From positions 496,001-560,000 of the forward strand of contig NZ_JACHZQ010000004.1 in the NCBI RefSeq assembly GCF_014193655.1: a stretch of 64,000 nucleotides of DNA, given 5' to 3'. Positions 51,156-59,307 of this stretch are shown here, piece by piece; positions within the stretch are counted from its first letter, which is position 1, and each line of letters starts with the position of its first letter. Position numbers and translations under genes: made by a program. The notes below the pieces were generated by a model that was not told the DNA's origin, searched no databases, and saw only the letters and a list, made by a program, of their open reading frames with translations. This DNA is from Rhizobium sp. BK313 (GTDB lineage Bacteria > Pseudomonadota > Alphaproteobacteria > Rhizobiales > Rhizobiaceae).

Positions 51156-52376
51156 TCAGTTCAAGGCATCGATTGCCGCACAGGCCTTTTGCGCAGCCGC
51201 CTTGGGATCACCGCCGGAATAAACATCCTGAGCAAGGCTCACCTGAATATCCGAGACCTCAAGGTAGCGTGCCGAGAGTGGGCGCGGCGCCGCATTCTCC
51301 AGATGCGCCATGATCCTGTCCGCGCCCTTCCGGTTTGCCTCAAGGAAGCTCTTGGCCGCTTTGACGTTGGCGGGGATAAGATCGACGACCGCGCCGTTCA
51401 CATCTTCTCGCGTCAAGAACTGCACGAATTTCCAGGCAGCTTCCTTGTGCTGGGACGATTCATAGATGGCGAGGTTCCAGCCGCCATAGGTGCCTATCGG
51501 CTTCTTGCCGTCAGGAGCGTGACCGACCACGAAATCCCAGTCGAGCTTCGACTTCTGCAAGGTTGGCTGTTCAAGAGCCGGCCAGAATTCGACAGCGAGC
51601 GACCCGTTTAGGAAGAGTTCGCGCATATCGCCGGACGAGGCGTTCAGGATGCCTTGCGGCGCATAAGGCACAAGCGACTGGAGATAGGCCAGCGCTTCGA
51701 CAGATTGCGGACTGGTGAGTGCGCATTTTCCGTTGTCGTCGAGCACTTTGCCGCCGTTCGAGAAAATGAAGCTGTCCATGACGACGACCGTATCTTCGCC
51801 TTTGTGACCAAACAGGCCGATGCCATATCGTCCCTTGCTGGTATCCGTCAGCTTTTGCGCCGCCGCCTTCAATCCCTCGAAAGTCACCATGGACGCAGGG
51901 TCAACACCCGCCTCCTTCAACAGCGCATTGTTGGTGAAGGAGAAGGACCAGACGTCCACGTTGAACGGAATACCCCAGAGCTTACCGTCGTAGTTGGCAG
52001 ACTCCCACGCTCCTTTGAAGAATTTGTCGGGCGTGACACCGGCCTCGCCGGCCTCCTTGTCGAGCGGCATGATGGCGCCGGCCTTGGCGAAGGCTGCAAT
52101 CCAGATCTGATCGAGCGTCGAGACATCGGGCGCATTGCCGCCCTGGACGGCCGTTAGCAGGCGCTGCTGATATTCAGGATAAGGAACGGTGGTGACCTCC
52201 ACCTTGATATTGGGATTTTCCGCCTCGAACCGTTTGACCGCCTCCTGCTGATATTGGCTAAGACCGGACTCGGTCTGCTGATTGTCCCAGAACTTGAGCG
52301 TGATGGTGTCTTGAGCCATCACCGGAAAAGCAGCGCCGGCAAAGGCGGCTGCGGTCAGCATAGTAATCAGTTTCAT
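51156..52376 (-). CDS. Sugar ABC transporter substrate-binding protein (CUT1, family 1)
   Basis: 406 residues from ATG 52376; the signal peptide MKLITMLTAAAFAGAAFPVMAQ is immediate, and an upstream in-frame start would bury it. Family 1 marks: ITLKFWDNQQTESGLSQY, FEAENPNIKVEVTTVPY, YDGKLWGIPFNVDVWSFSF, TFEGLKAAAQKL and YGGWNLAIYESSQHKEAAW. It collects an oligosaccharide or glycoside in the periplasm for the MalFG-type permeases. Gap to the regulator gene upstream is 31 bp, and the operon is thus autogenously controlled. Confidence 0.95.
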   Translation of the reverse strand: MKLITMLTAAAFAGAAFPVMAQDTITLKFWDNQQTESGLSQYQQEAVKRFEAENPNIKVEVTTVPYPEYQQRLLTAVQGGNAPDVSTLDQIWIAAFAKAGAIMPLDKEAGEAGVTPDKFFKGAWESANYDGKLWGIPFNVDVWSFSFTNNALLKEAGVDPASMVTFEGLKAAAQKLTDTSKGRYGIGLFGHKGEDTVVVMDSFIFSNGGKVLDDNGKCALTSPQSVEALAYLQSLVPYAPQGILNASSGDMRELFLNGSLAVEFWPALEQPTLQKSKLDWDFVVGHAPDGKKPIGTYGGWNLAIYESSQHKEAAWKFVQFLTREDVNGAVVDLIPANVKAAKSFLEANRKGADRIMAHLENAAPRPLSARYLEVSDIQVSLAQDVYSGGDPKAAAQKACAAIDALN

Positions 52377-52407
52377 CCTAGTTTCCTCCCGTTGGATGAG
52401 CTTGATG

Positions 52408-54162
52408 TTAAGCCACCGCCGCACGTGGCGGTGGATGTCTGCCTTTCGCCGGCGGTGTTCCGGCTCGCTCCTCTCCAGAATCCGCAAGCGTCACCACCGT
52501 GCCGGCCGCGGCCAATGCCAGCCGGTCGACAGGCAGGGTGCCGCCATCGGTAATGACTTCCACAATGGATCGCAGGGGCGCGATCCGATTGTTGGCGTCG
52601 ACGCCGACGATCGAATGATCGGCCAGAACAAAGGCCTGCCGCGAACCTTCGATGAAGCGTCGTGCCGCAAGTGCAAGCCGCTCGTCGACTGCCGATGGTC
52701 CGAAATGCGTGCTTACACCGTCCACCGACAGGAATGCCTTATTCGCCTTGAGCGTCTCGAACAGCGCGCCGAGACTGGGCCCCACTAGACAGCGATATTT
52801 CGAATAATATTCACCGCTGGTCATGATCACCTTGATGCCCGCCACGCCATCCAGACGCTCCATGATCTCCAGCGCATTGGTGACCACTGTGATGTCGCGA
52901 AGCTTTGACAGTTCGTCGGCAAGCATCAGTCCGATCTCGCCGGCGTTGACCGCGACGATATCGCCGGGCTCCACCTTGGCGGCAGCCGCGCGGGCGATAA
53001 GCTCGCGAAGTGCCTTTATTTCCCGTGCGATACCCGCCTGGGGGGCCGCGACGCGTAGCTCATAGCCCAGCGCATCGGTGCGGCGCCGCATGGCGCGGAT
53101 CATGTTGCGATACCAATCATGGGCTGGATAATGAGGCACGAACCCGATGATCTTGCGTGGGCCGGCGGATTTGGCCGCCGCAGGCTCGCTCGCGAGCCTT
53201 GCTTCCGTTTCGGCTTTCAGCGTCCACTGTTCTTCCTTGTGGTCATAGAATTCCGCAAGGTTTTCGGGGGTCAGTATGGCGTGCGGGGTAAGAATCTCTT
53301 TAGGCAGCGCTTGCCCGTTCAGTGCCCTTGCCAAAGCGTCGACGGCAAGCGTGCCGACGATTTCGGGAAACAGCGCGGCACAGGCACGAAGTTTGTGCCC
53401 GGACTGCAGCAAATCGAAGAGCGCGCCGCCCTCCCCTCCAACGCAGAAACCGTAGACCTCCTCAATATCCAGCCTGTTCGATGCTTCGAGTGCAGCCAGG
53501 ACCGAATGGTCATTGACCCCGAAAACGATATTAATCGTCGGGTGCGCGGAGAATGCATCAATGCTGAAATTAAGCGCATCCCGAAAGCGCCCTCGACCGT
53601 CGATCCTCCAGCTTTCCGTCGGACCTTTGAACGTTTCGGCGAAGCCCTTTGCAAAACCGTCGCAGCGGCTGCGCGTGTTTGGCAATCTCTCCAATGAGAC
53701 AAGCAACACGCGCGCAGTGGCGATTTTGCCGTTCAAGCTACGACCGGCGCGGTTTCCAAGCTCGCGCCCAACCGCAAAATTATCCGGGCCGACATAGACA
53801 CCGCCCTCCTGCTCCGACGATTCGGCAAGGAACGGAATACCGCGGCGGCGCGCCATGCTGCGCAGGGTATCGGCACCGCCGCCTTCGATCGGCGGAAGGA
53901 TCAGCGCATCCACATCGCCGATCTGATCATCGATGGAGGCGCCCGTTGTTTCGGTCGCGGCGGCAGTGGCCCCGAGCCGAGCGACGGCACCATGGCGCCG
54001 CTGGATCATGCCCTTCGCCACCAGTTCGGAAAGATCCCGCCGCACGGTGACCACCGATATGCGCCCGAGTCTGCGCGCCAGTTCGTGCACCGAGAGCTCA
54101 TCGCATTCATCCAGAATGGAGATGATCTTTGATTGCCGAATAAACTTGAGCGAATTGATCAT
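52408..54162 (-). CDS. DeoR-type regulator fused to a sugar-binding-protein-like domain
   Basis: 584 residues from ATG 54162 (AGGCAGG upstream). Domain order: DeoR winged helix (6-60: IISILDECDELSVHELARRL, VTVRRDLSELVAKGMIQRRH); a periplasmic-binding-protein-like part (about 80-325: DVDALILPPIEGGGADTL, YVGPDNFAVGRELGNRAG, INIVFGVNDHSVLAALEA); a stretch that resembles the first strand and helix of such proteins (342-385: KIIGFVPHYPAHDWYRNMI); and the DeoR C-terminal sensor (GDIVAVNAGEIGLMLADEL, ITVVTNALEI, FVLADHSIVG). Typical DeoR proteins have about 255 residues. It heads the importer operon and probably represses it until sugar or sugar phosphate binds. Confidence 0.85.
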   Translation of the reverse strand: MINSLKFIRQSKIISILDECDELSVHELARRLGRISVVTVRRDLSELVAKGMIQRRHGAVARLGATAAATETTGASIDDQIGDVDALILPPIEGGGADTLRSMARRRGIPFLAESSEQEGGVYVGPDNFAVGRELGNRAGRSLNGKIATARVLLVSLERLPNTRSRCDGFAKGFAETFKGPTESWRIDGRGRFRDALNFSIDAFSAHPTINIVFGVNDHSVLAALEASNRLDIEEVYGFCVGGEGGALFDLLQSGHKLRACAALFPEIVGTLAVDALARALNGQALPKEILTPHAILTPENLAEFYDHKEEQWTLKAETEARLASEPAAAKSAGPRKIIGFVPHYPAHDWYRNMIRAMRRRTDALGYELRVAAPQAGIAREIKALRELIARAAAAKVEPGDIVAVNAGEIGLMLADELSKLRDITVVTNALEIMERLDGVAGIKVIMTSGEYYSKYRCLVGPSLGALFETLKANKAFLSVDGVSTHFGPSAVDERLALAARRFIEGSRQAFVLADHSIVGVDANNRIAPLRSIVEVITDGGTLPVDRLALAAAGTVVTLADSGEERAGTPPAKGRHPPPRAAVA

Positions 54163-54233
54163 ACCACCTGCCTTTCTCATGTAAGGAAGACGAAGAACGC
54201 AATTTTGGTCAAGAAAAAAGCCCTATTGCGCCG

Positions 54234-54260
54234 CATATTGATCATATTGATCATATTGAT
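54234..54260. repeat. Three tandem 9-bp iterons upstream of the DeoR-type regulator
   Basis: CATATTGAT occurs three times without gaps (54234-54242, 54243-54251, 54252-54260), with a degenerate fourth unit following. Each junction makes a TGATCA palindrome. The position 70-100 bp before the regulator start suits a repeated operator bound cooperatively by the DeoR-type protein. Confidence 0.7.
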
Positions 54261-54638
54261 CGAATTGAAACAAAAATGATCGTTTCGTCGACAATGGACG
54301 CTCCGTCTAAATTGACGGTAGCCGCGCGATGCTGCCCGACTTCAACTGGTCGAATTGGATGACCGTCGATCTACCGGCTCGGACCAAGCCGAGATCGTGG
54401 CATCATTCGGAGCCGAGTGTGTGCGGTAAAGGAAACATTTCCGGACGGCCTGACGAAGGAACCGGGTTTTGATCGTCCGCCGTCGTGCAGCGGCGATCGA
54501 TGACTTAGGACTACGAGCTCCCGCCCGAAGTGCAGCGTCAGCGGCGCCCTCGGCTGACAGGCATCACCTGCGCCCCCGCCAGCCAGCCGCAGCCGACGAT
54601 TGCCGCTCTCAGCCTGCCAGCATTTGCTGATTTCCAGG
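54261..54638. other. Non-coding region between the DeoR-type operon and the LarA-like gene
   Basis: About 380 bp. The left part is AT-rich and promoter-like next to the iterons. No reading frame here has family features, and the long minus-strand frame across 54371-54673 has low-quality composition (Arg-rich, no start signal). Confidence 0.4.
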
Positions 54639-55976
54639 TCATGCCTTGACCTTCGATAGATCTTCAGCCGCATAGACCCGCGTCAGCAGACGGCCATTCT
54701 CGGAAAATGTCAGCGGAAAAAAATCGCTCGTCCGCTCGGCCTTGCCGTCCGCAAGGGCCGTGTCAAGCAGGCTCCCCGAGACGAGGATCTCCTGCAAGTG
54801 CAGGGTGGAGCGGATGAGGCAAAGACGGGTTTCAAGATCCGTGGGTGACCAGCTCGTCGAGACCGTCGCTCTCAGGGCATCGAGGTCGTTCTGCAGCACG
54901 ATGGGAATGCGGGATTTCTCGACAAGTGTCGATGTCAGCGAGTTCATGTAGATCTGTTGGAGATCGATACGGTTGACCACGTCGATGGTCGTGAAATCGG
55001 CAAGCCCGATGCCGAGGCCGTTGCCACCGGTCGCCTCCGACAGGCCAAGGACGGCGACGCGCGAGGCGAAGGGTTCGGACGGATTGGGAACTGTTCGCAG
55101 ATCCGCGCGGCCCATGACCGCATAGTCCATGCCCGCCCCGCTGATATCCTTGCCAATTTGCTCGACGACCAGCGCATCCATTGTGCCGAACGGAAGCCGG
55201 GCGATGAAGGACTTGGCCACCTTCAGAAGCCTCACGTCGCTGTCGAAGAAATCCTCCGGCGCAACACCTTCGAGCGCGACGAGATCCTTCTGAGCATTCT
55301 CGACGATGGCGATGCCGAGTGCGATCGGCGAATGCTGAAGCGCGATTTTGGCAAGAGCCGGCAGCGTCTCGATGAGAGCCGGCGGACCTGTCCGATGCAC
55401 GGAGCGGGCGCCCTCCGCCTTTCCGAGCCCGACGGCCACCATCTTGACCAGACCGCTTTCAATGGTCCGGTCGAAGGTCGTATGGGACTTGACGCGGTTG
55501 ACCACGACAATCGCGTCGGCGCCGGCGGCATTTTTGTCGAACTTGCAGCGTGCTCCGTCAGCAGTGACCCCGTAGTCGACGACGTCCATGCTGGAGCGGA
55601 TCGGCGCGCCGAGTGCTTCTTCCGAAAGGCCGAGCTTCTTCAGAACTTCGACCTGCCCCTCGGCCGTGCCGCCGCCATGGCTTCCCATCGCCGGCACGAT
55701 GAAGGGGTGATGCCCCATCAGTTTCAACTCGTCGATCACTGCCTTGGCGATCAAGGGAATCTTGGCAATGCCACGGCTGCCGAGCGCCACCGCGACACTG
55801 CCGCCCTTTGCGAGAGCCTGAAGCCGCACGCTACTGCGAACCGCGGCCCTTGCCGTCGCCTCGACGTCCTTCACCGGGTCGCCACGCCGATGGTGGAGCC
55901 GCACGCGACACACGTCCGGAAGTTGCACCGCGTCGAGATGTTTGAAAGAGATGGCCGGAAATCTTACCGAAACCAT
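54639..55976 (-). CDS. LarA / DUF2088-like protein
   Basis: 445 residues, cytoplasmic. The N-terminal half has SVAVALGSRGIAKIPLIA and VIDELKLMGHHPFIVPAMGS followed by HGGGTAEGQ, the pattern of lactate-racemase-like N-terminal domains. KSHTTFDRTIESGLVKMVAV and GLGKAEGARSVHRTG follow. Characterised LarA uses a nickel-pincer cofactor bound by Lys and His; related DUF2088 proteins occur next to sugar catabolic genes and may racemise or epimerise hydroxyacids. GAGGAACGCC precedes ATG. It is separate from the operon to its left, with 476 bp between start codons' regions. Confidence 0.75.
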   Translation of the reverse strand: MVSVRFPAISFKHLDAVQLPDVCRVRLHHRRGDPVKDVEATARAAVRSSVRLQALAKGGSVAVALGSRGIAKIPLIAKAVIDELKLMGHHPFIVPAMGSHGGGTAEGQVEVLKKLGLSEEALGAPIRSSMDVVDYGVTADGARCKFDKNAAGADAIVVVNRVKSHTTFDRTIESGLVKMVAVGLGKAEGARSVHRTGPPALIETLPALAKIALQHSPIALGIAIVENAQKDLVALEGVAPEDFFDSDVRLLKVAKSFIARLPFGTMDALVVEQIGKDISGAGMDYAVMGRADLRTVPNPSEPFASRVAVLGLSEATGGNGLGIGLADFTTIDVVNRIDLQQIYMNSLTSTLVEKSRIPIVLQNDLDALRATVSTSWSPTDLETRLCLIRSTLHLQEILVSGSLLDTALADGKAERTSDFFPLTFSENGRLLTRVYAAEDLSKVKA

Positions 55977-56352
55977 GGCGTTCCTCGTTTCTCAAAGAGA
56001 CTTCTCGTTCAGCGGATAATTGCGGAGAAAATCGAAATCGCAACCATATTCTGTCCCAAGCGCCTGCTAAAAATAGAGCCGTCTGTAGCCGTGATCGAGA
56101 TCGGAAGGGCAATTGCCCGGTGGCGCCAAGCCAACCGTCAGCCTCCATCGCCGAGCGATATACTGTTTGCAACGAAATATGGGACACGCGAGCAGCGATC
56201 AGCCGTATCGCTCGCGGCGACTTTCTCCGAAAAGCTTGAATAAGCTGCTGCGGTGGGCCTGTGCCGCAAAGTATGAAGTCATGGCCGTCGCATAAAACGG
56301 CGGTTATTCCGGATCGCCGAGCCTAAAGTTCCGGCGAGGCACGCATCGATGC
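55977..56352. other. Gene-free interval
   Basis: Holds the promoter of the leftward LarA-like gene and the end of the cyclase gene region. No coding or RNA feature recognised. Confidence 0.4.
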
Positions 56353-58128
56353 CTATTTTTCAATGCGCCATGACCCGTCCCAGTCCGCGGAGGGTGGGTT
56401 TGCCTTGAGGCTTTCGATGCGAACCAGCAGACCCAGCGACGGTCCGTCACCAGGCATTACATCCAGCAACGCCTTGAGCGCGCGAAGCGCATCATCCCAT
56501 CGACGTTCGCGGTATGCCACAAGCCCTTCCTGATACAAGTCCCGTGATGCCAAGAGTTCGGGCGTCAGTTCGCCATTGCGTCCAAGCACCTCAAAAACGA
56601 CCTCCGGACGGGTTTGGCCCGCGACTATGATCCGATCGACTTCCCGAAACTCGATCGCGGTACCCGCCGCAGCCACTGTTCTTTCGCTTACCAGATTGCG
56701 GGTGCCGTAAACCCTGTTTGCGCCTTCCAAGCGCGAGGCGAGATTTACCGCGTCGCCCATCACCGTATAACTCATCATGAGGTCAGAGCCGATACTTCCG
56801 ACCAATGCCTCACCCGTCGCGACGCCTATCCGCAAATCGCACTTCTCCATCGGCGTGCCTCGGACACCCAGCAAGTCGGGGATTTCCCGACGCAACGTCT
56901 CAATGCGCTCGATCATTTCCAGGGTGGCCAGACATGCAAGTCGCTCGTGATCTGCCTCGTCGACGAACGGAGGGCCCCAATAGGCCATGATGCCATCGCC
57001 GATATATTTGTCGATGATCCCGCGATTGGTTCGTATAGGCTCGGACATAAGTGAAAAGTATCGGTTCATGATCTTGACCAGACCTTGGGGCACCAAGCCT
57101 TCGCTCAGGGTCGTAAATCCCTTCAGATCGCAGAACAGCACCGTCATCAACCGACGCTGACCTTCGGCTGCGGTCAAATTTGGACGATCGATAAGACCTT
57201 CCACGACGCGAGGATCAATGTATTTGCCAAAGGTTTCCCTGACGCGTTGGTTGTCGCGCAACTGCACGACCATCCGGTTGAACGCGGCGGCCAGCTCTCC
57301 AATTTCGTCGCGCGTCGTTATGTCGATGGGTTGATCGAGATGGCCGGCCTCGACCGCGCGTGTCCCCTCCAGCAGTTGCCGGACCGAGCGAATGATGCCA
57401 CCGCTTACAAGGTTGGCGAATATTAACCCGATGACTGCGGCAAGCAGTGTAGCGATCGCGGAGATTAGGACCGCCCGAGACTGCTCCATCCTAATCGTTG
57501 CGATGGCACCATGGCTCACTTTCAGCATTTCCTGACGAAGAGCATCGATCTTTTGATTGAGTTCGTCACGCAGCGCGTCGACGCGCGAAAGGCGATCTCT
57601 CGCGCCGGCAAAATCCCGCGCATCAAGGAATGAAAGCAGCTCCCCAGTCTCCTGAAGCAGAAGGCTGCGACCGTCACTCATCAGGCTATCGATCCGGCTC
57701 TCGATGCGTGCCAGTGCCGCATTGTCCGAGGGCGTGTTCGTATCTGCAATGATCGCATTGATGAGTTCGCGCGCAGCCTGCACCTCGCGCTCGGCTTCGG
57801 CGCCTTTGGCATCGTATTGCTGCTTGCGAGCCTTATATCCCATCTCATCGGGTGGCTCCTGCATCTTTGCAATCACCATGCGACGCAGTGTGAGAGCTCT
57901 TTCAAGCGAGAGGATATGAACCCGGGTCAAATGCTCGTTGGCCGGATTGTACCTTGCCGTCAGCTCATCGAGTAGATGGCCCAGCCGTCCAACCATCATC
58001 ATCGACAGTACAGAAGTCGCCATCATGAGGATGATCAGGCCGGCAGCGATCGCGACGATCCGCCTTCGGATCGAGTGCTTGATCATCGAGCCGGAAAATT
58101 TCCTTAAGTTCTGGAAGAGTGAGAGCAT
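56353..58128 (-). CDS. Membrane-bound class III adenylate/guanylate cyclase with HAMP
   Basis: 591 residues. TM1 (about 22-46), a helical periplasmic sensor (47-215, with HLTRVHILSLERALTLRRM and long coiled-coil segments), TM2 (LISAIATLLAAVIGLIFANL), HAMP (RSVRQLLEGTRAVEAGHLDQ), then the cyclase domain: VLFCDLKGFTTLSE (metal Asp), KYIGDGIMAYWGPP (second Asp), MSYTVMGDAVNLASRLEGAN. All catalytic positions for two-metal chemistry are present. A short helical tail (FQEGLVAYRERRWDDAL-like) may be a TPR. A cAMP-binding antiporter is encoded 4 kb to the right. Confidence 0.93.
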   Translation of the reverse strand: MLSLFQNLRKFSGSMIKHSIRRRIVAIAAGLIILMMATSVLSMMMVGRLGHLLDELTARYNPANEHLTRVHILSLERALTLRRMVIAKMQEPPDEMGYKARKQQYDAKGAEAEREVQAARELINAIIADTNTPSDNAALARIESRIDSLMSDGRSLLLQETGELLSFLDARDFAGARDRLSRVDALRDELNQKIDALRQEMLKVSHGAIATIRMEQSRAVLISAIATLLAAVIGLIFANLVSGGIIRSVRQLLEGTRAVEAGHLDQPIDITTRDEIGELAAAFNRMVVQLRDNQRVRETFGKYIDPRVVEGLIDRPNLTAAEGQRRLMTVLFCDLKGFTTLSEGLVPQGLVKIMNRYFSLMSEPIRTNRGIIDKYIGDGIMAYWGPPFVDEADHERLACLATLEMIERIETLRREIPDLLGVRGTPMEKCDLRIGVATGEALVGSIGSDLMMSYTVMGDAVNLASRLEGANRVYGTRNLVSERTVAAAGTAIEFREVDRIIVAGQTRPEVVFEVLGRNGELTPELLASRDLYQEGLVAYRERRWDDALRALKALLDVMPGDGPSLGLLVRIESLKANPPSADWDGSWRIEK

Positions 58129-58438
58129 TTGAAATGTCTATTCCCCCTCGTACGCACACCTCAATCCCGCCTGGATGTCGTAACACAAAGCTGCTTCTGG
58201 TTGAAGGCGACCCGCGATTCCGGTTGGTCGAGACGATTGCTCTACGACCCACGCAATTTCCGCAAGGCTCCCGCAGCGTCAGGCTACCGCGGATGAGATG
58301 GTGGCACAGCATACCCCCCTAATCCAATCGAGCCCACGAAACGCCCCTCCTCCCGGTAGACGCACTCTTCACGGCGAGGCGATGACGCCGTAGGATAGTC
58401 GAACGCGTAGATCCGACCATCCCGTCCGGAGGCACCCT
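58129..58438. other. Intergenic region between divergent genes
   Basis: About 310 bp. No coding feature. It should contain the leftward promoter of the cyclase gene and the rightward promoter of the hydrolase gene. Confidence 0.4.
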
Positions 58439-59020
58439 ATGGCCGAGGTCCTACTGTTTCATCACGCACAGGGGCTTACCCCCGGTGTCTGCGCTTTCGC
58501 CGACGACCTGCGGCGCGCCGGGCACACGATACACACGCCGGACCTGTTCGACGGACGCACGTTCCAAAGCATCGATAAGGGGCTGGCCTATATCGGCGAG
58601 ATTGGGTTCGACGAGATGCGGGAGCGCGGTGTTCGCGTCGCCGACGAACTGCCCTTCGAGCTCGTTTACGCCGGGTTCTCGTTCGGCGTGCTACCGGCGC
58701 AGAAGCTCGCACAAACACGGCGCCGAGCCTGCGGAGCACTGCTCTTCTACTCCTGCCTCCCGATCAGCGGCGAGTGGTCCTTTGGACCATGGCCGGACGG
58801 TGTGCCGGCCCAGATCCACGGCATGGACAAGGACCCAGTATTCGTCGGCGAGGGCGACATCGATGCCGCCCGCGAGATTGTCGAGAAAGTCGAGGATGCG
58901 GAGCTTTTCCTTTACCCCGGCGATCAGCACTACTTTGCAGACAGCTCGCTCCCGTCTTACGACGCCCACGCGACCGCACTGCTCACCCGACGGGTACTTG
59001 CGTTCCTGGACCGCGTCTGA
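58439..59020 (+). CDS. Dienelactone hydrolase-family alpha/beta hydrolase
   Basis: 193 residues from ATG 58439 (GGAGG 7 bases upstream). Features: VLLFHHAQGLTPGVCAFADDL, HTPDLFDGRTF, nucleophile elbow AGFSFGVLPA (Ser rather than the Cys of classical dienelactone hydrolases), YPGDQHYFADSSLPSYD with the catalytic His and the preceding Asp region. Single domain, cytoplasmic. Substrate unknown. Confidence 0.85.
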   Translation: MAEVLLFHHAQGLTPGVCAFADDLRRAGHTIHTPDLFDGRTFQSIDKGLAYIGEIGFDEMRERGVRVADELPFELVYAGFSFGVLPAQKLAQTRRRACGALLFYSCLPISGEWSFGPWPDGVPAQIHGMDKDPVFVGEGDIDAAREIVEKVEDAELFLYPGDQHYFADSSLPSYDAHATALLTRRVLAFLDRV

Positions 59021-59307
59021 CCGATGGCTGCCTTGACTTCGAGCGGGACGCGGACCTAACAGCCGCATCGATGCACGATTCAGGTCGCGCCTACACGCGT
59101 CGTAGTGAAAAAACGAACAGAGCAGGTTATCCCCCCAATCCAGTGGGAGCATTCATCCGGTTGTTATGGTAAGAGTTTACCTTCGCTGAAAAGGTGTGCT
59201 GTTCTTTCGTCGTCGTTCGCATGAGAGTTGATGCGCAGTCCGAACCAGGGAAGCAGATCGACCCTCCGACCATTCGATGAATGAAGCCAGATTGGGGAGG
59301 GCGAGAC

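Noticed and set aside
54234..54260. Possible CRISPR or microsatellite
   Set aside because: Nine-bp gapless units without spacers cannot be a CRISPR array; position before a regulator suits an operator.
54957..56243. 428-codon plus-strand frame over the LarA-like gene
   Set aside because: Antisense to a conserved gene; Arg/Asp-rich composition.
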